Assembly (NCBI RefSeq): GCF_001704415.2 | Contig: NC_030808.1 | Location: 131,765,089-131,829,088, forward strand | Source of the DNA: Capra hircus | Taxonomy: Eukaryota > Chordata > Mammalia > Artiodactyla > Bovidae | Direction of reading: 5' to 3' | Length of the DNA stretch: 64,000 nt | Shown here: in pieces, positions 20,571-32,079 of the stretch | Layout of the letters: each line of letters starts with the position of its first letter | How positions within the stretch are numbered: position 1 is the first letter of the stretch | Translations under genes and position numbers: made by a program | The notes under the pieces: generated by a model | What the model was told of the DNA's origin: nothing | The model's database searches: none | What the model saw: the letters and a program-made list of their open reading frames with translations, nothing else

Positions 20571-21078
20571 CCTTCTGCATCCCTGTCACTCCTTGACAGC
20601 TCTGAGGGCCTGGACCCCTGGAGAAGGACCAGCTGACCTATAGGGTCACAGTTTGTTTTGGCTTCTGGGGGCAAGCGTACTGTCAGGAAAACTGAGGTCT
20701 CCCCGACCCCTAAAAGACACGAATCTCCAAATAATTTCTCTTCCTCAAGTCAGAGGCAAACTCATTTCATCTTAAGATTTTCTTTAGCTATAGACAACTG
20801 ACTCACTGTTGGAAAGAAACGTCATGAAAATGTGTTTATATACGTTTGTGTTCTCAGAGAGTTCACTGTCAAATCCACGGGACAACTTCCCTTGTTGCTT
20901 CAGTTCTCTTAGGGCCCATGAAGACAGAGGAGGCAGGTCATAGAAAATCATCTTTCTCTGGGCTCACAAAGCCTTCTTGAGCTCTGGAATGAGGGCTGTG
21001 CCTCCAGGAATCAACTACTGCCTAAAGGAGAGAAACTAAAAAAAAAAAACAAACACAGCAACAACAACAAATGCTCAC
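20571..21078. other. IL20RB intron 2, 5' part
   Basis: Unassigned intronic sequence with an A/AAC-rich simple stretch at about 21040-21072 near the exon 2 donor. No other feature seen. Confidence 0.4.
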
Positions 21079-21205
21079 CCCTGGTACTCAACAGAATAGC
21101 GTATTATTTCTTCAGGCACAATCACTGGGCTCCACGTCAAGACATGCTTCATGTTGGTTGATTGCATAGAGAGGTTCTGAGGGGCAGGTAGAACAGCCAC
21201 TCCAT
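21079..21205 (-). CDS. IL20RB: IL20RB coding exon 2: start of the first fibronectin-III domain
   Basis: A 127-bp exon with acceptor GGTCCCAG before 21205 and donor GTGAGC after 21079. The first two bases complete Asp25 and the last two start Gly67. Forty-one codons in between encode residues 26-66: GVAVLPAPQNLS, STNMKHVLTWSPV and IIRYSVEYQ. The human exon, from memory, has EVAILPAPQNLSVLSTNMKH and a YYSVEYQ end. An N-L-S sequon at Asn35 is a likely glycosylation site. The WSPV and YSVEYQ segments are B- and C-strand hallmarks of a cytokine-receptor fibronectin-III fold. Confidence 0.96.
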
Positions 21206-21310
21206 CTGGGACCAAGGAGACAGACAAGCTGATGAGGTGAGTTCACCTCAGGAAATGCCACAGCTTCAAGTTAGCTGCTAATGGAAAGTCAAACATGCTT
21301 AGGAGCTAGT

Positions 21311-21627
21311 CAGTCATCAGTTCAGTCGCTCAGTCGTGTCTGACTCTTTGCGACCCCATGAACCACAGCACGCCAGGCCTCCCTATCCATCACCAACTCC
21401 TGGAGTTCACTCAAACTTACATCCATCGAGTCAGTGATTCCATCCAGCCATCTCAGCCTCTGTCATGCCCTTGTCCTCCAGTCCTCGATCTTTCCCAGCA
21501 TCAGGGTCTTTTCAAATGAGTCAGCTCTTCGTATCAGGTGGCCAAAGTATTGGAGTTTCAGATTCAACATCAGTCCTTCCAATGAACACCCAGGACTGAT
21601 CTCCTTTAGGATGGACTGGTTGGAACT
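21311..21627 (-). mobile_element. BovB 3' fragment, antisense
   Basis: An antisense copy from the 3' tail ('cagttcagtcgctcagtcgt') to the complement of 'ccatcctaaaggagatcag'. The open frame 21434-21721 on the plus strand is an antisense shadow of this copy. Confidence 0.92.
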
Positions 21628-21720
21628 GGAAACAACTCTAATTTTACCATATTTGTGTTCACACGCTAAATGTTGCTATCATCATTGTAATTCTCCCTTT
21701 GGTGATAGAATAGCATATTA

Positions 21721-21975
21721 ACACTAATAATAATATGTATGTGGGTGCTTAGTTGTGACCCACTCTTTGTGACCCTATGGAATATAACCTGCCAGGCTCC
21801 TCTGTCCATGAGATTTTCCAGGCAAGAATACTGGAGTGGGTTGCCATGCCCTCCTCCATGGGGATCTTCCTGACCCAAGGATCAAACCCACATCCCCTGC
21901 ATTTCCTGCATTGCAGGCTGAATCTTTACCACTGAGCCATCTGGAAAACCCAGTTAATATTAATAATAATAGCTA
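21721..21975 (-). mobile_element. Bov-tA SINE (antisense) in an AAT-rich target
   Basis: A full antisense element at about 21739-21952, ending with the complement of the tRNA head ('ttaccactgagccatctgga'). The flanks 'aacactaataataata' and 'aatattaataataata' form an imperfect duplication of about 16 bp. Confidence 0.88.
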
Positions 21976-21998
21976 ACATTATTGACATTAATAATGGT

Positions 21999-22241
21999 TA
22001 GTATTTTTGGTCACTTGATGCAAACAGTCAGCTCATTGGAAAAGTCCCTGATGCTGGGAAAGATTGAAGGCAGAAGGAGAAGAGGGCATCAGAAGATGAG
22101 ATGGCTGGATGGCATCACTGATGCAATGGACATGAACTTGGGCAAACTTCAGGAGATGGTGAGGGACAGGGAGGCCTGGCGTGCTGCAGTCCATGGGGTC
22201 GCAAAGAGTTGGACATGAATGGGCGACTGAACAACAACAAT
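21999..22241 (+). mobile_element. BovB 3' fragment, sense
   Basis: Contains 'agctcattggaaaagtccct', 'gatgctgggaaagattgaag' and the 'gactgaacaacaacaa' end. The 78-codon frame 21982-22218 reads KMRWLDGITDAMDMNL from the BovB ORF C-terminus. Confidence 0.9.
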
Positions 22242-22385
22242 ATTACTGAGCACTTACCAAACTATCTATGCCGTGTGCTCGGTTATCACATGATTATCTC
22301 ATTTAATTCTCATGACCATACTGGGATGTAAGGACCATCAGTTTCTCTGTTGTACAAGTGAGAAAAGCTGAAGCACATTATATAC
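22242..22385 (+). repeat. MIR SINE fragment
   Basis: 'attactgagcacttaccaaa' through 'ttatctcatttaattctcat' and 'tgtacaagtgagaaaagctg' follow the MIR core order. Confidence 0.75.
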
Positions 22386-23424
22386 AACCCTTGTGCCACA
22401 TTGGCCGCGATGCAGGCCTGGACTTTGTTTGGACTTTGCCCCTGACTTTGTGACTGTAAACACATTGAGTAAACCTGAGCTCCCCACCTCTACATGGCAA
22501 ACCCATATCGGTTCCTGCCAGCTTCTCATCACCACCGTGTCTTGCTACTGCCATCCTCAGGTATCAAAGCAATTCCTCTGTGTCTCCAAAATGGCCAAAT
22601 GGGGCACAGCTGCTATTTGGGAAGTGCAGGCTTAGGTCTGCCATGGAAGGAGTCCAGTACAGAAGGGCACCAAGCCAGTTTGGAGACTCCACCCCAGACA
22701 GCCTGCAGGCCTCTGAGCCAGACGAGACTCAAGCATCTGCCCACACAGCTGTGTGCCCAGAGTGTGCACACAGTGGGTCTACAGCTTGCACACAGAATCA
22801 AAGCTGATTTGTGATTCTTGTGATTCTTCACAGAATCATCTGTGAAGCTGATCCCTTATAAGGACTTCGCAACCCCAGTTCGGACCTTCTACTGTGGTCT
22901 TCCCCTCTGACTTTTAAACACTCCTCTTTAATCCCCAACACCTGCCTCCTTTTGCTGTTACAGTTGCAGTGATAACATCAACAGCACAGTGTGTATGAGG
23001 CTGGGATCCTCGCCTGGGACTTTTCATCTCTGTGTCTGTCTCCAAATTGGCACCTGCTGTTTGTTATCAAGTCCTGTAACCATGAGGGGATGGGGGCTGC
23101 CGGGAATATCCCACTTAGTGCCCTTGTGGGCACTAATGTAGGACCCTGGTGATGCAGCCCAATCTCTCTCAGCATCCCGGGCTTGGCCTGTGAGGAAACA
23201 CCTGGGGTGCCCTCAAGGGAGGCTTCCTGCCCTCCCCACCCTTATACGTGTCGTCACCCAAGAGAAGAAAGGGAAAAGAGCCAGCTGCAGTAAGATAGCA
23301 CAGGAGGGCAGGGTGTAGTCCCCTCTGACATGCTTCCTCTGGTGAAGCAGACAAAACATTTCTCTAGTCAGATATGTGGGGATTTTGAAACTATAAACAT
23401 AAAGCTTGAATTCATAATTCTAAA
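22386..23424. other. IL20RB intron 1 sequence, no feature seen
   Basis: Unique intronic DNA. Short open frames on both strands (for example 22494-22814 plus, 22978-23175 minus) have no recognisable domain. Confidence 0.4.
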
Positions 23425-23471
23425 ACCCTCAAAAATGAAATCTCCTGGACCAGATAATTATACTGGAGAAT

Positions 23472-23901
23472 ATGAATGTGAGATGTGAGACGTGGACCAT
23501 AAAGAAAGCTGAGCACTGAAGAATTGATGGTTTTGAACTGTGGTGCTGGAGAAGACTCTTGAGAGTCCCTTGGACTGCAAGGAGATCCAACCAGTCCATC
23601 CTAAAGGAAATCAGTCCTGAATATTCACTGGAAGGACTGATGCTGAAGTTGAAGCTCCAGTACTTTGGCCACCTGATGTGAAGAGCTGACTCATTGGAAA
23701 AGTGTCTGATGCTGGGAAAGATTGAGGGCATGAGGAGAAGGGGGGAACAGAAGATAAGATGGTTGGATGGCATCATCAGCTCAATGGACAGGAGTTTGAG
23801 CAAACTCTGGGAGATAGTGAAGGACAGGGAAGCCTGGCATGCTGCAATCCATGTGGTCACAAAGAGTCGGATACTACTTATCAACTGAAAAACAACAAAA
23901 A
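23472..23901 (+). mobile_element. BovB 3' fragment (sense), inserted in L1
   Basis: Reads from 'gatgtgagacgtggaccata' to the 'caactgaaaaacaacaaa' end. The frame 23694-23888 retains KIRWLDGIISSMDRSL of the BovB ORF. L1 sequence resumes directly after ('gaaatagttaaagagaaagt'). Confidence 0.92.
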
Positions 23902-24375
23902 CTATGAAATAGTTAAAGAGAAAGTAGTACCAATTTTATACAATATCTTCCAGAAATGAGAGAAGAAAAAACTTACTTTATGGGGTCAGTATTACCCTGA
24001 TACCAAAATCAGACAAAGATTATGCATATTTTTTAAAAAGCAAAAGGCTACAGATCAATATGTCTCAGGCACTTAGATGTAAAAATCTTTGACAAATACA
24101 ATCCAAATTTGGTGTTGTATAAGACTATACACTCTGATCAAGTGTGATTTATTCCAGGTATGCAAGGCTGCTTCAGTATTTGAAAATCAATTAATGTAAT
24201 TCACCACATCAACAAGATCAAGAAGAAAAATCATATAATTGTTTCAGCTGACACCAAGAAAGCATTTACAAAATTCAACACCCATTCATAATTTTAAAAC
24301 AAAACAGAAAAAAAGAAACCGTTTCTTTGAATTATGAACAACAGGAATTATCTCAATTTGATAATGACCATCTAT

Positions 24376-24700
24376 AAAAAACCTACAGCTGGATTTTCCT
24401 GGTGGCACAGTGGATAAAAACCTGCCTGCCAATGCAGGAGACATAGGTTTGATCCCTGATCCGGGAAGATCCCACATGCCGTGGAACAACTAAGCCCGTA
24501 GCACAACTCCTGAGCCCAAGTTCTGGAGCCTGCCAGCCGCAACTGCTGAAATCTTTGCACCTAGAAACTGTGCCCCACAGTAAGAGAAGCCACCACAGTG
24601 AGAAGCACTGCCGTGAAGAGGAGCCCCTGCTCACTGCACCCAAGGAAAGCCCATGCAAATCAGTGACGATCCAGCACTGCCAGAAAAAAAACCTACAGCT
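24376..24700 (+). mobile_element. CHR-2 SINE with perfect 15-bp target duplication, inserted in L1
   Basis: 'aaaaaacctacagct' at 24376-24390 recurs at 24686-24700. The element has a tRNA-like head ('cctggtggcacagtggataa') and CHR-2 body modules. The L1 frame continues across the insertion. Confidence 0.95.
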
Positions 24701-26854
24701 AACATCTTGTTCAGTGGTAAAAGACTGGATGCTTTTTCCCTATATCAAGAATGAGGCAAGGATGCCCACACTTATCACTTATATTAGACATTGTACTAGA
24801 AGTTCTAGTAACTGCAATAAGGCAAACAAAGGAAGTAAAAGACATTACAGCTTGGAAAATAAGTGATAAATCTCCCTCTATTTCCAGGTGACATGTTAGG
24901 CTATGTAGGAAATCCCACAGAATCTACCAAAAAAGCCTCTGAAAACTAACAGTGAATTTGGCAAGTTCATGGGATACAAGATAAACATAAAAAAATTAGT
25001 TGTATCTCTAAATACTAGCAATGAACACTTATATGCAGGAACTTAAAATACTATTTGCAATCATTGCCCCTCTCCAAAAGAAAAACTCAGGGGTAAATCT
25101 AATGAAACATACCTAAGATTTCTATGGGGAAAACACCACAATGCCAGTGAAAAAATTTCAAAGAAAATCTAAATAGATGGAGAGGCATACTGTGCTGATG
25201 GATTGGACAACTCAACACAGTTAAAATGGTAATTCTCCCCAAATTGATACATATATTTAACAGGTTCCTATCAAAAACCCAGCAAGGTTTTTTGTGGAGA
25301 TAGGCAAGCTTTTCCTAAAATTCATGAGAAAAGGCAAAGGAACAAGAATAAAACAATTTTGAAAAAGCAAAAGGTAAGAGAACTCAATCTACCCAATTTT
25401 AAAACTTATAATAATTAAGACTGTGTGGTATTGACAAAGAAATAGACACATAGATTGATTAAACAATAGAGACAGCCCAGAAATAGACCCACATAAATAT
25501 GCTCAGCTGATTTTTGACAAAGGTACAAAAGCAATTTACTGAAGGAAGGATAGCCTTTTCAACAAACAATATTAGAGCAATCGGATATTTGCAGGCAAAC
25601 AAAAAACCTCAACCTACATCTTGCATGTTAGCAAAAATTAACTCAAAGCAGACCATGGACTTGATGTAAAATGTGAAAGTCTAAAACTTTTAGGAAAAAA
25701 TGTAGGAGAAAATCTTCAGGGCCAGACGAAGATTTCTTACACTTGACACTCAAAGCGTGATCCATAAAAGGAAAAATTGATAAACAGGCATCATTTAAAT
25801 TAAAATCTCTTGCACCACAAAGACCCTGTTAAGAGGATAAAAAGACAAGATACAGACTAGGAGAAAACATTTGCAAACAATATATCTCACAAAGGATTTA
25901 TATCTAGAATATATATATAAAGAATACTCAAAATCCAACAGTAAAAAAGCAAGCAATTCAACTAGAAAATGAGTAAAAGATGTGAAGAAGTCATTTCCCC
26001 AAAAGAGCACACACAGATGGCAAATAAGCACATGAAAATATGTTCAATATCATTAGCTATTAGGGAAATGCAAATTAAAACTTCCATGAGAGAGTGCCAC
26101 ACAGCTATCAGAATGACTAAAAATTCTTAAAGTGACAAAACCAAACCCTGGTGAGGACACAGAGAAAGTGGATCCCTCATACATCACTCAGTGGGAACAA
26201 AGTGGTACTACCACACTGGAAGATAGTTCAGCAGTTTCTTGCAGAACCAAACTTGTAAATTACTACACAACCCAGCAAGTGCTCCCTTGGGCATTTATCC
26301 CAAGGTAATGAAAATTTATATCACACAAAGTCTGCACAGCAAATGTCCATAAACAAAATGCAATCGGCCCAGATGCCCACAGGTGAATGGTTAAACAAAT
26401 ATGGTATATCCAAGTGAAAGGCACAAACTACACAAAACAATCGAGATGAATCTCCAGGGAATTACACCAACTGAAAGAAGCCATACCCCCAAAGCTACAT
26501 ACTGTATATTTCTATTTTTATAACATTTTCAAATGACAAAATTTTAGATTTTGAGAGATTAATGGTTGCCAGGAGTTAGGAAGAGTGGGGAAAGGCACAG
26601 TAGTGAGAGATGGGTGAGGTTATAAAAAGGCAACAAGACATATCATTGTGATATCGGAAATGTTCAGTATCTTGACTGTGGTGATAAATATGCAAACCTT
26701 CACACACACACATACAAATGCAAGTAAAGCTGGGGAAATCTGAATAAGACGTGTGGATTTTGTCAATACCAAGGATTTCAATATCCTAGTTGTAGTATTA
26801 TACTATTGTTTTACAAAATACCGTTGGGGAAACTGGGTTTTCTGTATTATTTCT

Positions 26855-27347
26855 TTTTTTTAAATTTATTTGGCTACACCAAGTCTTTGGAGAAGGAAAT
26901 GGCAACCCACTCCAGTACTCTTGCCTGGAAACTCCCATGGATGGAGGAGCCTGATAGGCTGAAGTCCATGGGGTCGCTAAGGGTCGGACACGACTGAATG
27001 ACTTCACTTTCACTTTTCACTTTCATGCATTGAAGAAGGAAATGGCAACCCACTCCAGTGTTCTTGCCTGGAGAATCCCAGGGACAGGGGAGCCTGGTGG
27101 GCTGCTGTCTATGGGGTCGCACAGAGTCAGACACGAGTGAAGCGACTTAGCAGTAGCACACCAAGCCTTAGTTGGGCATGAGGGATCTTTTTTAGTTGCA
27201 GCATGCAGGATTTTTTTTTTTTTTTAAGTTTTGGCATGCAAACTCTTAGTTGTGGATACGACATCAAGTTCCCTGACCAGGGATCAAACCCAGGGTCCCC
27301 TGCATTTTGGGAGTGGAGTCAGCCACTGGACCACCAAGGAAGTCCCT
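26855..27347 (-). mobile_element. CHR-2-type SINE (antisense), split by a Bov-A2 insertion
   Basis: The left part is 'atttatttggctacaccaag'. After the inserted Bov-A2 it resumes at about 27165 ('ccttagttgggcatgaggga'), then 'actcttagttgtggatacga', and ends with the complement of the tRNA head ('actggaccaccaaggaagtc'). Confidence 0.85.
26873..27170 (+). mobile_element. Bov-A2 SINE dimer (sense) nested in a CHR-2 SINE
   Basis: Two sense BovA monomers (about 26886-27010 and 27034-27160) joined by 'cacttttcactttcatgcat'. The flanks 'acaccaagtc' and 'acaccaagcc' form a 10-bp duplication with one mismatch. The host is an older antisense CHR-2 SINE. Confidence 0.92.
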
Positions 27348-27369
27348 CTGTGTCATATCTTATGAAAAG

Positions 27370-27581
27370 TGTGAAAGTGTTAGTTGCTCAGTCGTGTCCA
27401 GTTCTTTGCAACCCCATGGCCTGTAGCCTGCCAGGCTCCTCTGTCCATGGGATTCTCCAGGCAAGAATACTGGATTGGGTTGCCATTTCCTACTCCAGGG
27501 GATCTTCCTGACCCAAGGATTGAACCAGGGTCTCCTGCATTGCAGGCAGATTCTTCACCATCTGAGCCACCAGGAAAGCCC
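27370..27581 (-). mobile_element. Bov-tA SINE (antisense)
   Basis: A full-length antisense element from 'gtgttagttgctcagtcgtg' to 'catctgagccaccaggaaag'. Flanked by 'cttat' on both sides, a short and uncertain duplication. Confidence 0.9.
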
Positions 27582-28270
27582 ACTTATTTCTTATAACTGC
27601 ATAAAAATCTAGAATTACAGCAAAATTTCAGTTAAAAAAATATAGTGTCATCACACCTAAAAAAATTAACATTAATTCTGATTATCTGAATGACAGGATA
27701 CATTTTAAAAGACCATGATAGGATAAACTCAAACAGGATGAAATGCATCTAGGAAAGTTGTATAATTGAGTGTAGTCAATTAAATCTGCAAGGGAAACCT
27801 GTTTATGGAGGGAGTCCTAATGATTAGCTGTCCCAGTGATTAGGGCACTTACCAAGGCTTTAAGGAAGACACTCTGAGGTTGAATTTCCGGATATGTCTT
27901 TCTTCATGAAGGGCACGCAGGCAGGACAACAGCAAATGTCCCAACTTTCAGGTCACTCCATCACGCTATGCAACAGTTTGCACCTGTGTAACTGTCTTCA
28001 CCTAGCTGTGAAATTCCAAATCTAACTCCACTATTGGCAAAATACTGTCTCATTCCTATATTAAAATGAAAATTACTGCTTCCTTCTGAGCCCTATAAGC
28101 AACATCTTCAATATCTTTATTCCACTTGTATAGTATATTCCAAATTCTATCTTTGTTTCACTGTAGTTTATGTCGCACACACACACATTGGGAATGAGAT
28201 GGAAAATCAGTAATGCCAGGGAACTACTGATGCCAGGGTATGTTTAACTGGGTTACATAGAAAGTATGGT
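27582..28270. other. IL20RB intron 1 sequence, no feature seen
   Basis: AT-rich unique sequence with a short (CA)n at about 28175-28187. No other feature seen. Confidence 0.4.
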
Positions 28271-28273
28271 GGA

Positions 28274-28400
28274 GGACTTCCCTGATGGTCCAGTGGTTAA
28301 GAATCTGCCTTCCAAGGCAGGGGCATGGGTTCAGTCCCTGGTCTGGGCACTAAGATCCCATATGCCGTGCAGCCAAAATTTTAAATTAAAAAAAAAAAGG
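28274..28400 (+). mobile_element. Short tRNA-derived SINE (CHR-2/Bov-tA head only), sense
   Basis: 'gacttccctgatggtccagt' through 'gggttcagtccctggtctgg', then directly an A-rich tail. Monomeric tRNA-like form without a LINE-derived body. Confidence 0.85.
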
Positions 28401-28727
28401 CAAAAAACTAAGGTGGCACTACATGAGGAAGGATACGTTTTATGCTAGGACACTAAACAGGGAACTCTAGTTTCAGCTCAAATCTGAGCAAGAATGACTC
28501 CCTTCACCTATGAAAGGTTTTAAAATCCCCTCCAATTGTTTGAGAAGGCACATGGTGGTCCTTAGAACGCAATTCAATGGAGAAAAAGAAAACTTTGTCA
28601 TCCACCCAGCAATCTCATTAACAAGAAATGTCATCTAACAGCCAGGAGTAATATGTATTGAAGTCAAGTCTCTGAAGAAACCAGTTAATAGACACTCTCC
28701 CTGATGTAAATAAGCAAATACAAAAAC

Positions 28728-28950
28728 AAAGAATACAGTTAAGGGACTTCCCTGATGGTTCAGTGGTTAAGACTTCACTGACCAAGGCAAGAGGTGCAGG
28801 TTCCATCCCTGGTCAGGGAGCTAACATCCTACAGCTCTCACAGCCAAAAAACACAAAATGTAAGACCAAAGTAATATTGCAACAAATTCAATAAAGACTT
28901 TTAAAAAAATACTAAAAAAAAAAAAAAAAAAAAAGAATACAGCCAAGGGG
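28728..28950 (+). mobile_element. Short tRNA-derived SINE with long poly(A), sense
   Basis: 'gacttccctgatggttcagt' with a body ending 'caataaagac' and an uninterrupted A tract of about 22 bases (28913-28934). 'aaagaatacag' flanks both sides, a target duplication of about 11 bp. Confidence 0.88.
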
Positions 28951-29339
28951 GAAGAGGAGAGTAAGCTTGTAGTGTGAATGGGAAAGACACATTAGCCACA
29001 GGGAGGAGGGTGCAAAATGGGGAAGAGTGTTTGCTCAGCCACACTGGATGAGAATTCTCACCAGAGCTGGAGTGAGATGTTGGGATATCTTCTGGTCATT
29101 TGGTTCCTTTGAATAGTTATGCTCTTGTCACTATAGAGAATTATTCTCTTTTAACCGTCTGACTCAGTATCTCAAGAAGGTCCATGGGGTGGAGCCTCTT
29201 GGATTGTGTTTCCAACAAAAACTTGAGCTGGGTGACTGTGACCTGACTTTTAAGATTTTGGTACTCAGTGTGGCAAAACTAGCTAAGCAACATTTTTTGC
29301 ACAGAGCTGCATTCATGAATCTGATCCCTTTTTCTTGTG
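28951..29339. other. IL20RB intron 1 sequence, no feature seen
   Basis: No exon or recognisable repeat. Confidence 0.35.
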
Positions 29340-30010
29340 GCCTGTTCGTTTTCTATTGCACTGTAATAAATTCCCACAAAGGCAGTATCTTAAAACAACA
29401 CAGATTTATTATTGTCCAGTTCCATAGGTCAGGAATCTGAATCAGGTCTAACTGAGCTAAAATCAAGGCATTGGGAGAAGAGCAGGCTCCAGGGAAGACT
29501 GTTTTCTTGCCATTTCCAGTTGCTGGGACAAGGCCCCACCTTCTTGCACACGGCCCCTCTCTCCTCCATTTTCAAAGCCAACAATGGCTGGTTAAGTCCC
29601 TTTCATGTTTCAGATTTTCCCTGCCTCTTTTTCTGTCCTCCCATCCCTCTCTCCCTGGATCCAGGAAAGCTTCTCAGCTTTGAAGGACTCATATGATTAG
29701 ATTGGGCCCAACCAATAATCCAGGATAATCTCCTAATCTCAAAATCCCATAATATTAATTGCATCTTAATGTGGAAAAAAAAAATCCCTTTTTCCACAGG
29801 AGGTAACATATCCACTGGTTTCTAGGAATTAGAGAATGGATATCTTGAATCCTCCTGGTGGTCCTGTGGTTAAGACTCTGTGTTCCCAATGCAGGGGGTA
29901 GGGGTTCAACCCCTGGTCTGGGAACTAAGAACCCACAAGCCACACAGTCAAATAAGTGTTTTTTGAAAAAGAATGTGGATATCACTGGGGGAACCATCAT
30001 TTCGACTACC
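29340..30010 (+). repeat. Old mammalian interspersed repeat, split by a SINE
   Basis: 'ttctattgcactgtaataaa' with 'ttaaaacaacacagatttat', 'gggcccaaccaataatccag' and 'ggtaacatatccactggttt' is a widespread eutherian repeat pattern whose family I cannot name reliably. It is interrupted by a short SINE at 29852-29965. Confidence 0.55.
29852..29965 (+). mobile_element. Short tRNA-derived SINE (sense) inserted in an old repeat
   Basis: 'tcctcctggtggtcctgtgg' and 'gggttcaacccctggtctgg' are the tRNA-like head, followed by a degraded tail. The flanks 'gaatggatatc' and 'gaatgtggatatc' fit a degraded target duplication. Confidence 0.85.
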
Positions 30011-30469
30011 ACCACAGGGGGCTTGCACTTTAGGGGATACTTGTACTGCAAACTGACATGACATGTCTCTCAATTAAAGTAGATTATTTCAAGAGAATCC
30101 CCTCGTATGTGATCTGAACAAAGAGCAAGGCTGAACTAGGACATGGCTGCTAAACAAGTTGCTGGCATCACTTGCTGCCTAGTAACTAGTGCCCACATCC
30201 CAGCCTCAAAAAGTATGCAAACCAGTTCATGCCTTAGGAAAGTGGTCTATTGTTTCAGGATCTTGAAGTATGGTCTGGATCAGCAGCAGCACAAAACCTT
30301 GCAACCTATGCTCTACTGAACCAGAATCTGCATTTTAAAAAGACACCCTCCCACCCCAGGTAATTCATAAACATTAAAGTTTCAGAAGCACTGGTATATA
30401 GAGGTTAAACTAACCCTTCTCAATCTTGGCTGCCCATTAGAATCACTGGGGAAGAGGCTTTTTAAGTTT

Positions 30470-31200
30470 TGAAATAATTTCAGACTTAACAGAAGAGTTG
30501 CAAAATAGAATAGAGAGCTCCCATATACCCTTCAGTCAGTTTTCCACATGTACATAACCAGGGAACAAATATGAAAAGGAAGATAGTAACATTGGCCCAA
30601 CATCCATAATGAAGCCTCAGTTTTTATCTGAATGTCACCAAATTTTCCCCTAAATCTCTTTCTTTCTTTCTCTCTTCCTGCCTTCCTTCCTCTCTCCCCT
30701 CCTTCCTTCCTTTTTCTTTTTTTCAGGAACCAATCCAGGTCCTACATTTAGTTGTCATATCTTAGTCTTCTCCAGTCTGTCCTCAGTCTTTCCTTGACAT
30801 TTTGACAGGTACAGGTTCGTTGTTTTGTACGATGTTCCTCAGTTTGGGTTCATCTCACATTTTTTCATGATTTGATAAGGTTGTACATTTTTGCCATGTA
30901 CTCACAGGGAGTGTATGATGTTAACATATGTTATGACTGGTGGAGTTACCCTTGACCACGTGGTTAAGGCAGTGTCTTCACTATAAAATTACCATTTCCC
31001 CCTTTATAATTAATAAATAATTTAGGGGAAATACTGTGATACTGTGCAAATATTCTTTCTCCTCAAGCTTTTATCCATTAATTTTTGTATTTATTGGTGG
31101 ATGATACTTGCAACAATCATTGCTATGATGTTCTAGTAGTGGTTTTTTATGTGTTAACTGGAATTTTGTAAGGAAGAGTTCTTCCCGCTCTACCATTTGT
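30470..31200 (-). repeat. Old L1-type 3' sequence
   Basis: 'tttagttgtcatatcttagt', 'gtttgggttcatctcacatt' and 'ataattaataaataatttag' match a widespread mammalian L1M 3' pattern. Orientation is assigned tentatively. Contains a polypyrimidine run at 30655-30724. Confidence 0.5.
30655..30724. repeat. Polypyrimidine/polypurine simple repeat
   Basis: About 70 nt nearly pure C/T on the plus strand, made of TTTC and CCTT tetranucleotides with only one G. Such tracts can expand and can form triplex DNA (general knowledge). Confidence 0.85.
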
Positions 31201-31385
31201 GGAGATTTGTAATATAACAGTGTGGACTCATAGAAATTTATTTTATTCTATCAGCGTTGATTATGTTACTCAAATTGTTCCATCTTTGGTTATTGGGAGT
31301 TATTTTGGATTTTGTGTGCTTTTGACTTACTTTCATCTCTCATTCTCTTTTCTCATGTTATTTTCATTAATAGACTTCTAATTTT

Positions 31386-31700
31386 AGAATAATTTTAGAT
31401 TTGTAGGAAAAAGTACAGACAGTAATACAGGGTTCTTGTAAACCCTTCACTCAGCTTCCCCTGATGCTAACATCTAATATAGTCATGATATACTTGTCAA
31501 AACTAAGAAACCAACATTGGTATATTACTTTTAATTAAACTCCAAACTTTACTTGGATTTTGCCAAATTTTCCATTGATACTCTTTTTTCCATGTCAGGT
31601 TCCAATCCAGGATACTTATGGCATCTTGGCCCCCATCCTATTTTGAGCACTTCCTTCGTTACCACAAGATGCTCCAAACTTTATTTTCTCTTCCCAGTTA
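31386..31700 (-). repeat. Second copy of the old L1-type 3' sequence
   Basis: 'tacagggttcttgtaaaccc', 'ttcccctgatgctaacatct' and 'tccaatccaggatacttatg' parallel the order at 30470-30760, so the same family is present twice. Diverged. Confidence 0.45.
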
Positions 31701-31810
31701 TAGAATAAACTGCTTCTCTAAGGAGTCTGGCCCAGGAAGTTTTTAAAAATCCCAGAGCCAAGGCAGCACCCTAGATTAATTAAGTCAGATTTCTGGCTGT
31801 GAAATCCTGG

Positions 31811-31975
31811 CTGCTGCTGCTGCTAAGTCGCTTCAGTTATGTCCAACTCTGTGCGACCCTATAGACGGCAGCCCACCAGGCTCTCCCGTCCCTGGGATTC
31901 TCCAGGCAAGAACACTGAAGTGGGATGCCATTTCCTTCTCCAATGCATGAAAGTGAAAAGTGAAAGTGTTTGTAT
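31811..31975 (-). mobile_element. Bov-A2 SINE, single monomer plus linker (antisense)
   Basis: A GCT repeat at about 31811-31825, one antisense monomer ('taagtcgcttcagttatgtc' to 'gatgccatttccttctcc'), then the dimer linker 'aatgcatgaaagtgaaaagt', after which the second monomer is missing. Confidence 0.9.
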
Positions 31976-32079
31976 TTTTACCAGCTCTCCAGGTGATTCC
32001 AATGTGCACTTGAGATTGAGAACCACTGACCTAGACCTTACTTCTGGGGCCTGAAAGACAGTTAAAACTATGAATGATA

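Larger units (their letters stand above)
23425..26840 (+). mobile_element. L1 LINE, 3' part of ORF2 plus 3' UTR (sense), interrupted by later insertions
   Basis: Begins at the ORF2 segment 'aaatctcctggaccagataa' and runs through the reverse-transcriptase region ('ccaggtatgcaaggctgctt', 'gaatgaggcaaggatgccca'), the C-terminal region and the 3' UTR ('gattaatggttgccaggagt'). Multiple stops and shifts leave no long frame, so it is dead. BovB (23472-23901) and a CHR-2 SINE (24376-24700) are inserted in it, so it predates both. Confidence 0.85.

Noticed and set aside
23429..23884. 151-codon minus-strand open frame
   Set aside because: Antisense shadow of the BovB fragment at 23472-23901. The antisense strand of BovB often stays open by codon composition.
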